A stretch of 25,625 nucleotides of DNA, from positions 1-25,625 of the IMG/VR virus record IMGVR_UViG_3300025131_000374; one strand, 5' to 3'. This document shows, piece after piece, positions 1 to 9,596 of this stretch (the first letter of the stretch is position 1; each line of letters starts with the position of its first letter). The DNA is from a virus. Under the pieces are notes generated by a model. The model did no database searches. It worked only from the letters and a program-made list of their open reading frames with translations, and was not told where the DNA came from. A program made the translations under genes and the position numbers.

Positions 1-690
1 ACATTGTCAAGTTTAGTAATAAGTGGAACTGCAACATTGGGTGCGATGTTAGTGAGTGGAACTGCTACTTTCTCCACTGTCCCTATACTTCCTGATGATA
101 CAATCGAGACAGACGATATTCAAGATAACGCAGTTACGTTAGCTAAAATGGCAGGATTAGTTCGAGGAAAAATTATTTATGGTGATGCTTCTGGTGATCC
201 AGCAGCATTGACAGTTGGTTCAGCAAATTATGTATTAACGGCTGATGGAACGGATATTGCATGGGCTGCGGCTGCTGGTGGTGGAAAGGTTCTTCAGGTT
301 GTGAACATGACGAGTAACACAGTTACTACCACGACCTCAGCTTCATATGTCGATACCAATCTAACACTTGCTATCACCCCTGCTGCGTCTTCTTCTGTAA
401 TTATAGTGCAGTACAATGCTACGTTCAACCTTGGCGGCACTAGAGGTAACTGGGCTGACATTGGGTTAGAGAGAGGTGCTTCAGATATTCATAATTTCTC
501 TGGTCATTACGCAGAAGGATTAGCAACAGGTAATTTTGATTTACACTTTCCTACTTCAGGTGTTATGGAAGATTCACCAAATACTTCTGGAGCAGTTACT
601 TATACGGTGAGAATAAAAACATCAGCAGGCACAGCGAAATTGATAAGTCGAGGTACAGGTAGTTTGGTTCTAACGGAAATTGGAGCATAG
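1..690 (+). CDS. Tail fibre-like protein, C-terminal part (5' truncated)
   Basis: The reading frame is open to the first base of the window, so this is the end of a longer protein and the TTG at base 4 is not a real start. The visible 229 residues begin with two short repeats of the type SGTATLGA / SGTATF. A spacer typical of phage fibres follows (DDTIETDDIQDNAVTLAKMA, then GKIIYGDASGDP and LTADGTDIAW), and then a beta-rich, Ser/Thr/Gly-rich C-terminal domain with no cysteine. These low-complexity modules are common in fibre or fibre-adaptor proteins of marine and other environmental phages. The next gene looks like a fibre-assembly chaperone, which fits. The role in host recognition is inferred; the C-terminal domain matches nothing I can name. 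Confidence 0.7.
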   Translation, partial: TLSSLVISGTATLGAMLVSGTATFSTVPILPDDTIETDDIQDNAVTLAKMAGLVRGKIIYGDASGDPAALTVGSANYVLTADGTDIAWAAAAGGGKVLQVVNMTSNTVTTTTSASYVDTNLTLAITPAASSSVIIVQYNATFNLGGTRGNWADIGLERGASDIHNFSGHYAEGLATGNFDLHFPTSGVMEDSPNTSGAVTYTVRIKTSAGTAKLISRGTGSLVLTEIGA

Positions 691-692
691 AT

Positions 693-1010
693 ATGATAGA
701 TATTATTGATGCAGTTTTAGCCTTAGACCCCAATGCAGTAATAACTATGCAAGGGGAAGAAATAGAAGAGTTAACATGGGAAGATGGCAATCCAAATAAC
801 ATTACCAACCAACAAATATTAGATAAACAAACAGAGTTAGAAACTAAACATACTAACGAGGAATACAAGAGAAATCGAAAAAAAGCGTATCCTGTATTGA
901 GTGATTTTGTAGAAGCGTACACTGAGAAAGAGATTTTAAATAGAAACGATAAATGGGATGCGTATGTGGAGAATTACAATAAAGTAAGAAGCGATTTTCC
1001 AAAACCATAA
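693..1010 (+). CDS. Tail fibre assembly chaperone-like protein
   Basis: This 105-residue acidic protein follows the fibre gene by two bases, with an SD (GGAG) in the end of that gene. The N-terminus (MIDIIDAVLALDPNAVITMQ, then an ITWEDGN-like stretch) resembles the XkdW-like domain of small proteins encoded beside phage fibres. The C-terminus has the pattern R..AYP...D...AY followed by a closing FPKP, a signature common in tail-fibre assembly and DUF4376-like chaperones. Such proteins usually help fibres fold or trimerise and are not always in the virion. There is no signal peptide or membrane segment. The identification rests on motif resemblance and position and was not tested by a search. 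Confidence 0.55.
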   Translation: MIDIIDAVLALDPNAVITMQGEEIEELTWEDGNPNNITNQQILDKQTELETKHTNEEYKRNRKKAYPVLSDFVEAYTEKEILNRNDKWDAYVENYNKVRSDFPKP

Positions 1011-1021
1011 GGATATAATAT

Positions 1022-1117
1022 ATGAACTGTCAATGTAAATTTCCATGTATATGTAGTGTGATAGCAATTATTGTCGGTATTATCGCTGGCATTATTATTT
1101 ATAGAATAGGATTTTGA
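1022..1117 (+). CDS. Cys-rich 31-aa membrane microprotein
   Basis: This very small gene has a good start: AAGGA lies about eight bases before the ATG, and the stop is one base before the next gene. The product begins with four cysteines in the pattern C-x-C-x3-C-x-C within its first 12 residues. One hydrophobic helix rich in Ile, Val and Gly and a short basic end (YRIGF) follow. It is therefore likely a single-span inner-membrane peptide with a short N-terminal segment that could bind metal or form disulfides. I do not recognise a family. Its place beside another single-span protein hints at a shared membrane role, possibly in lysis or superinfection control, but that is a guess. Confidence 0.5.
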   Translation: MNCQCKFPCICSVIAIIVGIIAGIIIYRIGF

Positions 1118-1118
1118 T

Positions 1119-1352
1119 ATGGCTAATTTAGGGGTAGTCATAAGTGCAATAGTAGCATTGATAGGTGGTTTATACATTGTATTGCAACTCTATGCGTATC
1201 CTTTGCCAGAGGGAAAGAAATTGGAAGTTCGTGTCAATACCAATGAGAAAATGGTAGAGAGTATGGACATGAGACAGAGGTCGATAGCGGATAAGGTGGG
1301 AAAGATACATGGAATTTTGGTTGATCAAATTAAAGATAAGAATCACGATTAA
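1119..1352 (+). CDS. Small membrane-anchored coiled-coil protein
   Basis: This 77-residue protein has one N-terminal hydrophobic segment (about residues 4-26) and then a charged, helix-forming tail (residues about 32-77) with heptad-like spacing. That topology is seen in i-spanins, some holin accessory proteins and membrane-tethered phage accessory factors. The true spanin pair seems to be in the lysis cassette near 10.6 kb, so a spanin role is less likely here. The SD (AGGA) lies inside the last codons of the upstream microprotein. No family is recognised and no function is assigned. Confidence 0.6.
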   Translation: MANLGVVISAIVALIGGLYIVLQLYAYPLPEGKKLEVRVNTNEKMVESMDMRQRSIADKVGKIHGILVDQIKDKNHD

Positions 1353-1369
1353 CCGCCCTAGAGGTGTAT

Positions 1370-2317
1370 ATGGATAACGCAGGTCTTCTAAAGAAGGAAC
1401 AGTTAAAAGCTAGGAACGAAAAGATAATGCAAGGTTGGTTACACAGATGGGTATCCAATACTGCAACTAACTATGGAAGTAAATTGTTAGGTGAAGAAGA
1501 AAACTTTGCTAACTTGTTCATGGCACATAAAAACAAACCTGCATTGATTACAGGATCAGGACCTAGCCTTGAAGATACAATACCTCACATAAAGAATTTC
1601 GATGGGTTGGTTATCAGTACCAATAGTTCTATGAGTCTGTTGATGAAGAATGGTATTAAACCAGACTATGTACATATTTTTGATGGTCAATATAAACCAG
1701 AGAGAATAGGGAACCTTCCCATAGATGACGTTACATTGATATGTGCAACCTTTGTTTTGCCAGAGATGGTAAAGTTCTGGAAAACGAAAGGGAAAGTATA
1801 TGGGTTCAGTGCCTTCGATCCAGAGGAAGCATGGTTTAAAAAGTATATGTGGTATATGTACCGAGACTATGTAGGTATTCCCACTAGTGGTTCGGTAGGT
1901 CCTAACGCTATTCGGTTAGCAGCTTATATGGGTTGCAATCCCATTATCTTAACAGGGTTAGACCAAACCTTCACTGATGGAAGATATAGAGTAGATCAAT
2001 ATGACTACGTTGATGGCAAATATGTATTGAAAGATTTTGACCACGAAGAAGCGATTAACAAGCAACCTATCAGTTATCACAATGGGCAACAGCTTTGGTA
2101 TATCACTGGGATGATGTACCGAACAGCGATTGTGGGGATAGCAGATGAGTTAAGGGATAAGGGATTATCGGTTGTTCGTTGTCACAATCAGAATGACCCA
2201 AATTTTTATAAGGTAGAAGGTGTTCTACTAGAGGAAACTAAAGGAATCGAAGTAAAAAACGCTACTATGGGTGGCGTATGGAAGAATGAACTTCCGAGAT
2301 ATGATTTAGTTGCATAG
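1370..2317 (+). CDS. DUF115 / Maf-like protein (possible sugar transferase)
   Basis: This 315-residue protein has the hallmarks of the DUF115 fold: a glycine-rich loop ALITGSGPSLED at residues 59-69, then a Rossmann-like region with ISTNSS, PDYVHIFD and later SGSVGPNAIRLA and LTGLDQTFTDGR. The family includes MptE-type pterin pyrophosphokinases and motility accessory factors (Maf), which attach nonulosonic acids to flagellin. Phage copies often lie among structural genes. I chose the ATG at 1370 over a GTG six bases upstream because GAGGTG at 1361-1366 then sits as a normal SD. Here it sits between fibre-region genes and giant virion proteins, so it may modify a virion or host-surface protein. 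Substrate and reaction are unproven. Confidence 0.7.
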   Translation: MDNAGLLKKEQLKARNEKIMQGWLHRWVSNTATNYGSKLLGEEENFANLFMAHKNKPALITGSGPSLEDTIPHIKNFDGLVISTNSSMSLLMKNGIKPDYVHIFDGQYKPERIGNLPIDDVTLICATFVLPEMVKFWKTKGKVYGFSAFDPEEAWFKKYMWYMYRDYVGIPTSGSVGPNAIRLAAYMGCNPIILTGLDQTFTDGRYRVDQYDYVDGKYVLKDFDHEEAINKQPISYHNGQQLWYITGMMYRTAIVGIADELRDKGLSVVRCHNQNDPNFYKVEGVLLEETKGIEVKNATMGGVWKNELPRYDLVA

Positions 2318-2326
2318 GGGAAAATA

Positions 2327-4561
2327 ATGGCTATAAACAATTTAGAGCAAGCAGCGATGACTGCGGCATCTACAGGAGTAAAGACTCCCACTTATCAGGA
2401 CAGAGCTCCTTTGGATTGGATGTCTTATGTTCCAGAATCGTATTCTGAGTTGCCTGCTGCAGTAAAAACACAGCGAGAAAGAGAAGTAACACAATTAGAG
2501 TCAGGCATACCAGAAGCTATAAGACAAGCTGCCCAACCAATGGCTAGGCGTGGTTTATATGGATCAGGATTGCAACTGGAAGATATAGGACAGGCTTCTT
2601 TAGATAGACAAATAGCTATAGATAAAGCAAAAACTTTGGCTGAAATTGATCCCATAAAAGCAAGAATGGCTTTGGGCGATGTTGCTAGACAGAGAGCAGT
2701 GCAAAGAGGGACAGAGGAAAGAAGACGTTTTGAACAACAAGAAGCATATTCAGAACAACAAAAAGCAAGAGACCAGTTAATGGAACAACAGACTGGAAAA
2801 ACAATTACCGATATGCTTACAGGGACAGGGGGAGTGAGTGATTTATTGTTTGGACAAAAAATGTCTCCTGCTGTGCAAGCATTGATTGCTTCTGAAACAG
2901 ACCCTGTAAAAAGGGCAGCATTAGTTAAAGCACTAGGACCACAACCTAGTGGAGTTTTATCCAGTATATTAGGAGAAAGTACCGCAAGTAAAATAGCAAC
3001 AGGAGGCGTTCTCGGAGCAGTAGGTGGTGCACTTTTTGGAAGTCAAGGTCTTCTTGGTCCTCAAATACAAGAATTAGGGGGAGGTATACGCAAAGCTCTC
3101 ACTGGTGGAGTAGATGATACAGTTCCTCGTCCAGTAAATTTAGATCAGGATTTGGATTTAGTAGACCCAACAATAGGATCAATAGAATCCGAGGCATTTA
3201 AAAGTGCAGGTCCAGAAGTTGGTGGAGCAGGTCTGCTACATTATGACTCCGAGGGTAATCGAGTTGACGCTATTGGTAATCGAGTTGACGATCTTGGAAG
3301 AAAGATAAATTTTTCTAATGATTTAGAAAATCAAGCAAGAATAGAAAACATTTCTCTAGAAACTGGTGGAGATGTAACTCAAAAAATATATTCGGATGAT
3401 CCAAGAATAACCCATCCTAACTCTTTTGAAGTAGACCCTGAAAAAGTAAGGGCATTAAATCAGTTGCAGGAAGCAGCACTGGCGGAAAGCGGTTCCAACA
3501 TTATTGATGAAGGTCTAGCTGCTACGATGGATGCTGATTATTTTCAAGATGACTTAAATACAACTTTTGAAGAATTTGCCGATGAGTATTCTCCATCTCT
3601 ACAAGGAATATCTGACGCACTGCCGGGGAATATTCTAGATACAGGACTATCATTAGCGATATCGTCTGCTTTGAATCCTGAAGGACTTAAGGGTGTTGCT
3701 TCTAATCCATTTTCTTTCATTGGCCCTCAAATAATGGCTCAAAGTGGAGTAGGAGCTCTTTCTATTGGTAAAATGTTAGCAACACAAACTCTCCCCACAG
3801 GAGCAGCATTAAGCTCAGCATTGGCTGGAAGTTTGGTAGGAATCCCCATGGCTTTAATGGGTATGGGTGCAGCAAAAGACAAAAAAGATAGAGCCAGAGA
3901 TGAGGCAGAGGAAATTAGGAATTTATCTGGTAGTGCTCGGTTTAACTTTGTTCCCGGCGGCTTGTGGGGAGCAGGGAATCAAAGGCGTTCTCCTGCTCTT
4001 GATGAAGCTAGCGGACACTTTACAGTTACAGATCAGCTTACTGGTTTAGGTAAAATATATACAGAAGACCCAAGAAGGTCAGTAATGGGTGGAGACTCTC
4101 TATCAAAACGTGGACAAGACTTTGCTAGGGAAGCTGGTATTGAATACACCAATCCTGATCCTGATGTTCAAAATACAAGTCAGAAATGGTTAGGAAAACA
4201 ACAATTCTATAGCGAACTAATTCCAGATTTGAAACCAATATTTATGGCTGGTTTAAGAGGAGAGATGTCTAGGGAACAAACTGAAGATGAGGTATCCAAA
4301 TATACCAATAAATTTTTTGAAGAAAATCCTGCCATCCGTCAAATACATACAATAAATAAGAGAATAAAAGATATAGAACATCGAGAAGCAGATGAAATTG
4401 ACACTGTGCAAGATCAAATAATGGCATTGAAAGAACAGGCAAACGTATTATACGAACAAGTGCCTTTAGCATGGAAAAAGGCTACTGGTTTAACTACTCA
4501 GGTAATTTCTTTAGAAGAAATACTAGAAAAAGCTAGATTTATTGAAGACGAACAGGAGTAA
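2327..4561 (+). CDS. Large virion-associated protein, likely internal/ejection type
   Basis: This 744-residue protein follows the DUF115 gene after a GGGGA ribosome site. The first ~170 residues are polar and helical (PMARRGLYGSGLQLED, then a Gln/Glu/Arg-rich stretch), like N-termini of several phage virion proteins. Two Gly/Ala-rich hydrophobic stretches follow (near residues 222-243 and 480-520, the latter ending PMALMGMGAAK) and could insert in membranes. The C-terminal ~150 residues are charged and probably coiled coil. Residues ~310-323 carry a 7-residue tandem repeat (GNRVDAI / GNRVDDL) from two identical 16-nt copies at 3254-3269 and 3275-3290. Size, hydrophobic helices and position before two more giant proteins and the lysis genes suggest an internal or DNA-ejection protein. 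No enzyme motif is visible. Confidence 0.55.
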   Translation: MAINNLEQAAMTAASTGVKTPTYQDRAPLDWMSYVPESYSELPAAVKTQREREVTQLESGIPEAIRQAAQPMARRGLYGSGLQLEDIGQASLDRQIAIDKAKTLAEIDPIKARMALGDVARQRAVQRGTEERRRFEQQEAYSEQQKARDQLMEQQTGKTITDMLTGTGGVSDLLFGQKMSPAVQALIASETDPVKRAALVKALGPQPSGVLSSILGESTASKIATGGVLGAVGGALFGSQGLLGPQIQELGGGIRKALTGGVDDTVPRPVNLDQDLDLVDPTIGSIESEAFKSAGPEVGGAGLLHYDSEGNRVDAIGNRVDDLGRKINFSNDLENQARIENISLETGGDVTQKIYSDDPRITHPNSFEVDPEKVRALNQLQEAALAESGSNIIDEGLAATMDADYFQDDLNTTFEEFADEYSPSLQGISDALPGNILDTGLSLAISSALNPEGLKGVASNPFSFIGPQIMAQSGVGALSIGKMLATQTLPTGAALSSALAGSLVGIPMALMGMGAAKDKKDRARDEAEEIRNLSGSARFNFVPGGLWGAGNQRRSPALDEASGHFTVTDQLTGLGKIYTEDPRRSVMGGDSLSKRGQDFAREAGIEYTNPDPDVQNTSQKWLGKQQFYSELIPDLKPIFMAGLRGEMSREQTEDEVSKYTNKFFEENPAIRQIHTINKRIKDIEHREADEIDTVQDQIMALKEQANVLYEQVPLAWKKATGLTTQVISLEEILEKARFIEDEQE

Positions 4562-4564
4562 ATT

Positions 4565-6547
4565 ATGGTATCTCCATGGGTAGCAGGTGCACTGCAAGGT
4601 CTTGAAAAAGGCATGGCAGAACGAGAACTTGTGAAAGAAAAAGATTTAAAAAATCTACTTGCAATTCGTAAGTTGCAAAGAGAATCAGCCTCACAAAAGA
4701 TTATAGATCAACTCAAGATAGAGACAACAAAGAAATTAACAAGGGAAGCCACAGACAAGAAAGACATAAACAAGTTAATAACAAAATCTTTTGATGACAG
4801 AAGAAAAAGTTTGTCTGCATTTGAAAAATTTGCCCAAGAAAAAAGAAAGAGTGCCGATAAATATGGGAAAGGGTTGGTAGAAGAGGCAAGAGTTGTTGGC
4901 TCTGGTATAATCGAAGACCCAACTGACGAAGGTACGATTACGGAAGAGTTAGACAAGCAATCAGAAAGGTATGTACAAACAGAACAAGATTATGCCAAAA
5001 GGCTTCTTCAACCTTTTGATTCAGGGTTAAGACAGATTCAGGAACAGAAATCATTTCTTGATTTACAAGAAGCAGGGGCTAAGGCTGACACTTCCAAATT
5101 TGTTATAGAAGAAATGAAACGAAGAACAACAGGGTCTAGAGATTGGGAAAAAAATATCAGCAACGCTATGGTAATAGCTATAAGATCTTTGTTGATGAAA
5201 CATAATTTAAAAACACCGACATACGCAATATATAAACAAGCTGAAAAAGACGTAGCAGCGAGACAAGCGGAATTAGCAGGAGGAAAAAAGAAAGCACAGT
5301 TTGAAGCAGAGTGGAAAGCAAAAAAAACTGTTCTTAAAAGAACAATTAATCCAAGAACAGGAAGATATTATACTGATGCGGAAGCAGACCAGTTATTAAC
5401 AGAAACGTTTAGGGTAAATCAGTATAGAAATCAAAGAACAAATATGGAAATTGTTATGCAAGAAAATAAGATATTTTTTGATGGATTGACCCCAAAAGAA
5501 AAGTCGATGGCTTACAAAATGGGCTTTACTCCTGAAAACTTTGGAACAATAGACGCTAAAAAAAGACGAGCACTTTCTTTACTTGTTAAAGACAAGGAAT
5601 ATAAAGACGATGCTAATAAATATTTGGCAATGAGAGATGCAAAAATTACTTCCTATATGAACGAACATAAGGTAGGAAGGCCAACAGCAGCTGCGTTTAT
5701 AGATAAAAGATTTGGTTTCTCTATTAGTGAAGAAGGAGTAATAACTGTAATTGACAAAGCTGAAGGAAGACCTCTTTTCCGTGCTATCCCAAATTGGTTA
5801 AAAGAGAAAAAACACCCATTTACACCTACTAAATTGAACGAGTTTTACACCAAAACGATAAAAGACAAAACAACAGGAAAAACAAAACAAGTCATAGATA
5901 CAAGTAAAGGTCTGTTTGGAACATTGAGGGATATGCAATTTGGTATTGTAGGTATATTTGCTAAACTTGGTTCAGACCTTAGAGCACAAACAATGGATAA
6001 GAAAGAATATGATTTCGTTAAAGCACAATGGGATTATCGGTTAAAAAACTTCAGAAGACTATATATTCAATATGAACAATCTTTATCAAAGTCAAAGAGA
6101 ACATTAACCGCAGAAAGAAGAAGAGAAATTGATAAAATTTTAGAAGGAATTACTCAAGGTAAGTGGCGTAATTCAACAACTAAAGCAGTAGCTACTCTTC
6201 AAGGAATAAGAGGGGCTCTTAAAGAAGATATTCTATGGGCAAACGATATTCTGTCAAATCAGGATCATGAAGACAGTCGTATACGACCCACAAAATTACA
6301 GGTAATTGAAGCAAAAGCAATTTTGGGTGGTGTTACTAGAGCCAGTAGATTAATAAGAGAAATTGGACCTGTACATCTAATAAAAAGTATTCCAAAAGGA
6401 AAGTCATTCAAAGAAAATATCCGTGGGTGGTTTCAAGGAATAATACCTCCTCCCCCTGTACTTCCTGAAGAAGGTTTGGGAATAGGTAAACGTAAAAAAA
6501 ATATCACACCCCCAGACAGTAAAGAAAGAATCGAAAGGGTGCAATAA
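4565..6547 (+). CDS. Large Lys-rich helical virion protein, likely internal
   Basis: This 660-residue protein begins three bases after the previous stop, with AGGAG as its ribosome site. It is very rich in Lys, Arg, Glu and Gln with almost no cysteine, and long stretches (about residues 15-180 and 450-530) look like continuous helix or coiled coil. No signal peptide or convincing membrane segment is seen. A segment with NPRTGRYYTDAEADQ near residue 260 looks structured. The composition and its place between two other giant proteins match internal core or ejection proteins of podovirus-like phages. I recognise no specific family, and the assignment comes from context. Confidence 0.5.
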   Translation: MVSPWVAGALQGLEKGMAERELVKEKDLKNLLAIRKLQRESASQKIIDQLKIETTKKLTREATDKKDINKLITKSFDDRRKSLSAFEKFAQEKRKSADKYGKGLVEEARVVGSGIIEDPTDEGTITEELDKQSERYVQTEQDYAKRLLQPFDSGLRQIQEQKSFLDLQEAGAKADTSKFVIEEMKRRTTGSRDWEKNISNAMVIAIRSLLMKHNLKTPTYAIYKQAEKDVAARQAELAGGKKKAQFEAEWKAKKTVLKRTINPRTGRYYTDAEADQLLTETFRVNQYRNQRTNMEIVMQENKIFFDGLTPKEKSMAYKMGFTPENFGTIDAKKRRALSLLVKDKEYKDDANKYLAMRDAKITSYMNEHKVGRPTAAAFIDKRFGFSISEEGVITVIDKAEGRPLFRAIPNWLKEKKHPFTPTKLNEFYTKTIKDKTTGKTKQVIDTSKGLFGTLRDMQFGIVGIFAKLGSDLRAQTMDKKEYDFVKAQWDYRLKNFRRLYIQYEQSLSKSKRTLTAERRREIDKILEGITQGKWRNSTTKAVATLQGIRGALKEDILWANDILSNQDHEDSRIRPTKLQVIEAKAILGGVTRASRLIREIGPVHLIKSIPKGKSFKENIRGWFQGIIPPPPVLPEEGLGIGKRKKNITPPDSKERIERVQ

Positions 6548-6577
6548 TAAAGTTGACTGTAGAAAAGGAACATAATT

Positions 6578-9500
6578 ATGGCTAAAGTTACAATACCAAT
6601 TCCTAAAGAAAGCCCATTAAAAAATATAGTTAAACTTCCAGAGGATGAAAATGTTATGGGTGCTGGAGGAACAGGAGTCGGAGATCAGGGAATATACGGA
6701 CAAGAGATTAAAAGAGCGTTACGAAAAAAACCTACTGGAATCATTTCTCTTACTCCAAAAGAAAAAAGACTGATTCCTCAATTTCCAAGAAAATATAAGG
6801 GAATCACGTCTGGAAGAGACAAAGATTTGCAAAAATCTCTTGGCTATGGAGAAGGACCTTTTGCAAGACAAGAAAAAAGATTAAAAAATATTGAAGAAGA
6901 ACAAAAGGAAAAAGAAAGATTAATGGGAGCTTTGGCTCCAGAACCAGCAGACCCAACTCCAGACTCTGCTAATGTTGCTCTTCTAAAAGGACAAAAAGCC
7001 GATTTAGAAGATGTAGATAGAAGTGTAGGAGGATATTTGTCATATCCATTTTCTAAAGAAGGTGGGTCTTCGCCTAAAAAACTAATAAGTGGATTTTGGA
7101 CTTACAATCCAAACCTTTCATTTACTACTAGAGCATTTTTAGGTGGTATCAATAAAGAAGGAAGAATAGAAGAAGGAAAAGGAAAAGTAAATGATCCAAA
7201 AGAATTTTACGAGTTTACGGTTCAAGTTCCTTGGTCTACTAAACCTTCCGTTTGGCATCTCAATGTACCTCCCACTGAAAAAATTAGAAACCAATTAATT
7301 CAACAGGCAAAAGATGAATACTGGAATCAAAGTCCAGCAAAGCAAACAGAAGATTTTTTAATATGGGCCAAAAACAATATAAGAAACGCTATTAAACACG
7401 CTACGGGAGGAGAGTTTTGGAACGAATTTGCTTTTGAATCTTTGGTTGGTATGCAAGTTGGAGCAATAAACTACAATTACTTAAATAAAAAGATGTCTCC
7501 TACTTATTCAAGGTTAAGTGGATTGTCGAAAAAAGGAGGTCAACTAAGAAGTCCCATTCGTGCAGGTTCTGGCAGAGGATTTATTCCTCTTATGCAAATG
7601 GCTGTCGCAATGTTTGCAGATTGGTCTTCGGAATTTGCTTTGCAACAGACAGGTGTTTTTCCTAAAGATAGTTTGTCTTTGTGGATGATACCATTTATGC
7701 CAATTGCATTTGGGGTCGCAGGAAAGGTATACAGGGGTGGAAAAGCAGCACTGGCACACGGTCCATTAAGTTCATTGGCAAAACAAAACAGAGCACAAAG
7801 GACTGCTGTAAAGTGGCTTAGCCAATTCGCTGAGTCGGCAAGTAATAAGGTATTGAAAAGTAGAAGAATGAGAGCGCTTTTGGGACTGGACACAAGGATA
7901 GTAAACTCAAAAATAATGTACGAGAGGTTGGAGACTCTATATCCAAACTTCGAGTTACCAACAGAGATGTTTAATAATTACAATAAAGCCTTAGACAAAG
8001 TATTGGCTGATGCGTCATCGTACATAAAAGTAGGAAACGTAGACGCAGTAGCATTAGCGGAGCGAGCAAAATTGTTTAAAGAATTACTGAAAAATGAAGT
8101 TGTTACTTATAAAGATATTACAGCTTTATCTTCTGAAATAGGACACTATATTAGAAAAATAGGAAATGATACTGCAAAAGAAGCGGCAGAAAAAGGAATG
8201 TTTGGAAAAGCATTTAATGGTGCTGAAAGTGGAAGAGTATTATTCAATAGTTTAACTGATGATTTAGATGGCTTTATATTTAAACATGGTCGTGGTAGTT
8301 CAGGGAAAAAACAATTTTATCCAGATACTTTATCAAGAAGGAGGTTAGACAGGAAAGGTGATCAAAACCAACCTCTTGGTATTGAATGGATAAAAGCAAA
8401 AAGAGCAGAATTTAGAGAAAAAGGATTGAAAATTCCAGAGAAAGGTCAACTGCTTCATGAAGAACTATATAAGAGAAAGGTCAAACGCTTCATGTCTGAG
8501 TTTAAGCTTTTAAAAAGAGATGAGGTTCAAAACTTATATAATATACGAACTCGTGGAAATCTAACTCCCCTACAGAAAAAGCAACTTGCAAATTATGAAT
8601 ATGGAAGAAAAATGGCTTCTGCTCGAACAACACAAGACACTGCCCGTGTTCTTAACCGTTTTAAAAAAGCGAGACAAATGGCTAACGCAGAATATGTTGC
8701 TGCGGACTGGAATGATGTTTTAGATGCCGCAGGATTAACAAATGCTGCTTGGATGAAAGGTGTGCGTCTTGCCAGAAGTCCGAAAGAACAAGTTTTAGGT
8801 CAAGTGGATGAAATAGATTTTGGAAAAGTAATAAAAGGTTTTAGGGAGAGGGCATTTGATCCAGATGGAAAAATAAGTAGCGTATGGAAATCGGTCATAC
8901 CAGAAAAAGACATAAGAAGGTTAAATAAATTTTTAGGTTGGATGGAGACCCAAGCTGGAAAAGGAGGGTTCGGACCCGGCGGCTTGGTTATTCGTGGGAG
9001 ATCAGCAAACATAGCGGATAGAGTTATGAGTGCCATGTTAGGTGGAAGTTTAGCGAACAGTGCGTTGGGTGCTATCCCAACAGCAGCTGCGGCTACTGCG
9101 GCAGCACAACTGCCAGAAATTCTACAAAGATGGACTACAAAGTCTAGGTTAGGTGCTGCTTTCTTAGAAAATATTTTACGAAGATCAAAAATGTCTAAAG
9201 TACAACAAGTTCAAATGGCTCATATGATGGTAAGTGTGATACGTTCAGAAAATAAAGATGGCGTAAACACAGGTGAAACAAATAGTAGTCTTAGGGAATT
9301 TATAGAAAAAGATGTCCCCCTGTTCCTTTCTTATATAAACAAATCAAGAGAAGACCTTTTTGAATATGCTAAAATGCAAATAATGCCTACAGGAGGAAAA
9401 ATAGATTTAGGAGTCATTCAAAAACATAAAATAATGGGGACTTTTGACACAGAGAAAGAAAAAACGATTCAAAATTACATGGATATGACAGGAGCAGATA

Positions 9501-9592
9501 GAGAAACAGCAGAACGTAGAATGACTTTAGCGATAGAGCAACAAAATGAAAAAGAATCTCAACAAACTATAGATGCATTTGATGAAGAATAA
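6578..9592 (+). CDS. Giant (1004-aa) virion protein, likely internal/ejection type
   Basis: This is the largest gene in the window, with an AAGGA ribosome site nine bases before the ATG. The N-terminal ~130 residues are basic and probably disordered. A central part contains an aromatic- and hydrophobic-rich region (near residues 335-400, including MAVAMFADWSSEF and PFMPIAFGVAGKVY). A long helical region follows. Near residues 815-860 there is a Gly/Ala-rich segment (MLGGSLANSALGAIPTAAAA) that could cross a membrane. I looked for a lytic transglycosylase or peptidase motif, as found in some ejection proteins, and saw none I can defend. Together with its two upstream neighbours it probably forms an internal head complex or ejectosome. 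This is inferred from size, composition and order. Confidence 0.5.
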   Translation: MAKVTIPIPKESPLKNIVKLPEDENVMGAGGTGVGDQGIYGQEIKRALRKKPTGIISLTPKEKRLIPQFPRKYKGITSGRDKDLQKSLGYGEGPFARQEKRLKNIEEEQKEKERLMGALAPEPADPTPDSANVALLKGQKADLEDVDRSVGGYLSYPFSKEGGSSPKKLISGFWTYNPNLSFTTRAFLGGINKEGRIEEGKGKVNDPKEFYEFTVQVPWSTKPSVWHLNVPPTEKIRNQLIQQAKDEYWNQSPAKQTEDFLIWAKNNIRNAIKHATGGEFWNEFAFESLVGMQVGAINYNYLNKKMSPTYSRLSGLSKKGGQLRSPIRAGSGRGFIPLMQMAVAMFADWSSEFALQQTGVFPKDSLSLWMIPFMPIAFGVAGKVYRGGKAALAHGPLSSLAKQNRAQRTAVKWLSQFAESASNKVLKSRRMRALLGLDTRIVNSKIMYERLETLYPNFELPTEMFNNYNKALDKVLADASSYIKVGNVDAVALAERAKLFKELLKNEVVTYKDITALSSEIGHYIRKIGNDTAKEAAEKGMFGKAFNGAESGRVLFNSLTDDLDGFIFKHGRGSSGKKQFYPDTLSRRRLDRKGDQNQPLGIEWIKAKRAEFREKGLKIPEKGQLLHEELYKRKVKRFMSEFKLLKRDEVQNLYNIRTRGNLTPLQKKQLANYEYGRKMASARTTQDTARVLNRFKKARQMANAEYVAADWNDVLDAAGLTNAAWMKGVRLARSPKEQVLGQVDEIDFGKVIKGFRERAFDPDGKISSVWKSVIPEKDIRRLNKFLGWMETQAGKGGFGPGGLVIRGRSANIADRVMSAMLGGSLANSALGAIPTAAAATAAAQLPEILQRWTTKSRLGAAFLENILRRSKMSKVQQVQMAHMMVSVIRSENKDGVNTGETNSSLREFIEKDVPLFLSYINKSREDLFEYAKMQIMPTGGKIDLGVIQKHKIMGTFDTEKEKTIQNYMDMTGADRETAERRMTLAIEQQNEKESQQTIDAFDEE

Positions 9593-9596
9593 AACA

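Noticed and set aside
6552-6575. Promoter TTGACT before the 1004-aa gene
   Set aside because: The only -10 candidates are at poor spacing or match three bases, and the gap is just a ribosome-site region in a continuous late operon.
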